Below are positions 49,402 to 50,045 of a DNA stretch of 50,045 bases, in pieces. The stretch is taken from the NCBI GenBank assembly GCA_049972525.1, contig JBMFKI010000011.1, forward strand, positions 1 to 50,045, read 5' to 3'. How positions within the stretch are numbered: the stretch's first letter is position 1; the number at the start of each line of letters is the position of its first letter. Position numbers and translations under genes: made by a program. A model generated the notes under the pieces. That model saw nothing but the letters and a program-made list of their open reading frames with translations, searched no databases and was not told the origin of the DNA. This DNA comes from JAVZLQ01 sp049972525. Lineage in GTDB: Archaea > Thermoproteota > Bathyarchaeia > Bathyarchaeales > Bathycorpusculaceae.

Positions 49402-50045
49402 AGGTGTTTCTCCTCTATTGGGGTAATTATTATGCCTTGAAAGTTACAAAAATCAACTGTTTTCACGAGTTTTTTATACGCTTGGGGGTTCTCAGGCCCT
49501 ATTAAAGCTGCCCATTTACAATCTGTTATTATAAGAGGTGTTGGTAAATCAGGGATTAGGACATTTATACGTTCCAGAATTTTTTGATATTTCAACAGAA
49601 TTAATTTGAGGGTTTCTGTTCTGTTACTTTCATTGTCAAGTTTCTTTCGCCTGGATATTCCAAGATTGGCTTTAACAATCTGGTTTATAGCGTCCTTTAC
49701 AAAGCCTGTTGGATAACCTATATCTCTGGTTTTCTTAAAAATAAGCGAACTATCCTTCTGTGCCACTATTTTCTTTGCAGGAATTTTAATTGACTTATAT
49801 CTTCGTTGAGCCATAATTGGTTCTGATTCAACTATTTTTTTAATCTCATGATACTCTCCAAATTTATTGACAACAAAGGGATTAAACAGATATCCCTGTT
49901 GAACTTTTCGTAACTTACTTTTAAGTTGTTTTTTGGGAGCAAAGGGACAGCCCATGGCCGCACATATATGTGTATAATGTATGAAATGGCCTCGAACTTC
50001 TTGTATAAGTCTCTCATGAAATTCGTGCTTATGAACTGTTTTTAT
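49377..50045 (-). CDS. Hypothetical protein, 5' end off the right edge
   Basis: The frame is open from the right window edge to the stop at 49377, so the true start may lie outside; ATGs at 49955 and 49814 have no clear Shine-Dalgarno. The N-terminal visible part is His/Cys-rich (HKHEFHERL, HFIHYTHICAAMGCPF). The middle is basic (RRYKSIKIPAKKI) and the end reads PLIITDCKWAALIGPENPQA. Not recognised. The 25-bp overlap with the nuclease gene implies that the two proteins work together. Confidence 0.6.
   Translation of the reverse strand: MKTVHKHEFHERLIQEVRGHFIHYTHICAAMGCPFAPKKQLKSKLRKVQQGYLFNPFVVNKFGEYHEIKKIVESEPIMAQRRYKSIKIPAKKIVAQKDSSLIFKKTRDIGYPTGFVKDAINQIVKANLGISRRKKLDNESNRTETLKLILLKYQKILERINVLIPDLPTPLIITDCKWAALIGPENPQAYKKLVKTVDFCNFQGIIITPIEEKHLCLNARLI

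Overview
The window reads as a chromosome segment of an archaeon, most likely a TACK-group lineage such as Bathyarchaeia. That placement is inferred from gene content: FEN1, a CDC48-type ATPase, aEF1-beta, archaeal-type AdoMet synthetase, FAU-1, Trm5, TiaS, Tsr3, TruD, Pth2, geranylgeranyl reductase, archaeal AlaRS and LeuRS, TATA-box promoters, many TTG starts and bulge-helix-bulge (BHB) type introns. No rRNA gene is present, so the lineage cannot be fixed from this window alone.

Layout. 1-6.5 kb: DUF72 protein with an XRE regulator, a metallophosphoesterase, an asparagine-synthetase-like AsnRS paralogue, a DMT transporter, a B3/B4 protein, PyrF and two small proteins. 6.8-14.5 kb: GMP synthase ATP-PPase subunit with an apparently duplicated C-terminal domain, several small conserved proteins, acylphosphatase, an RNA-processing operon (RtcA, FAU-1, Trm5), a DUF371 protein and an HTH/S-layer-like regulator. 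14.6-22 kb: a two-gene MetE-type methionine synthase, GlmS, an interrupted pcm gene, a tryptophanase-like lyase and FEN1. 22-30 kb: translation and proteostasis genes (zinc-ribbon protein, aEF1-beta, CDC48, Pth2, TruD), geranylgeranyl reductase, a DHH phosphoesterase and an XRE-CBS regulator. 30-39 kb: AdoMet synthetase, MFS transporter, DUF4443-like regulator, serine hydrolase, Tsr3, Nnr and TiaS. 39-46 kb: FUN14 protein, AlaRS, LeuRS and tRNA-Arg(TCT). 46-50 kb: a tyrosine integrase directly after the tRNA, then small and poorly recognised genes, an 11-bp repeat array and a PD-(D/E)XK-like nuclease gene; this is probably the left end of an integrated element that runs off the window.

Main discovery candidate. 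The protein-L-isoaspartate methyltransferase gene at 18843-19552 is broken by exactly 32 nt. Those 32 nt and their flanks fold into a 4-bp helix flanked by two 3-nt bulges on opposite strands, capped by a 6-bp stem. Cutting both bulges after their second nucleotide restores the frame and the conserved Ala-Pro-His-Met. The only tRNA gene in the window also carries an extra 19 nt, in its D-loop, and the same cutting rule restores a normal tRNA. Together these suggest that BHB splicing acts on both an mRNA and a tRNA here.

Other points of interest are a long inverted repeat around the TATA box between the XRE-CBS gene and the AdoMet synthetase gene, a Tsr3 gene with no ATG/GTG/TTG start for its conserved N-terminus, and repeats beside the integrase. 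Translation, tRNA modification and RNA processing dominate the gene content, with purine, pyrimidine, methionine/AdoMet and amino-sugar synthesis interspersed. No stretch over 300 bases lacks a gene.
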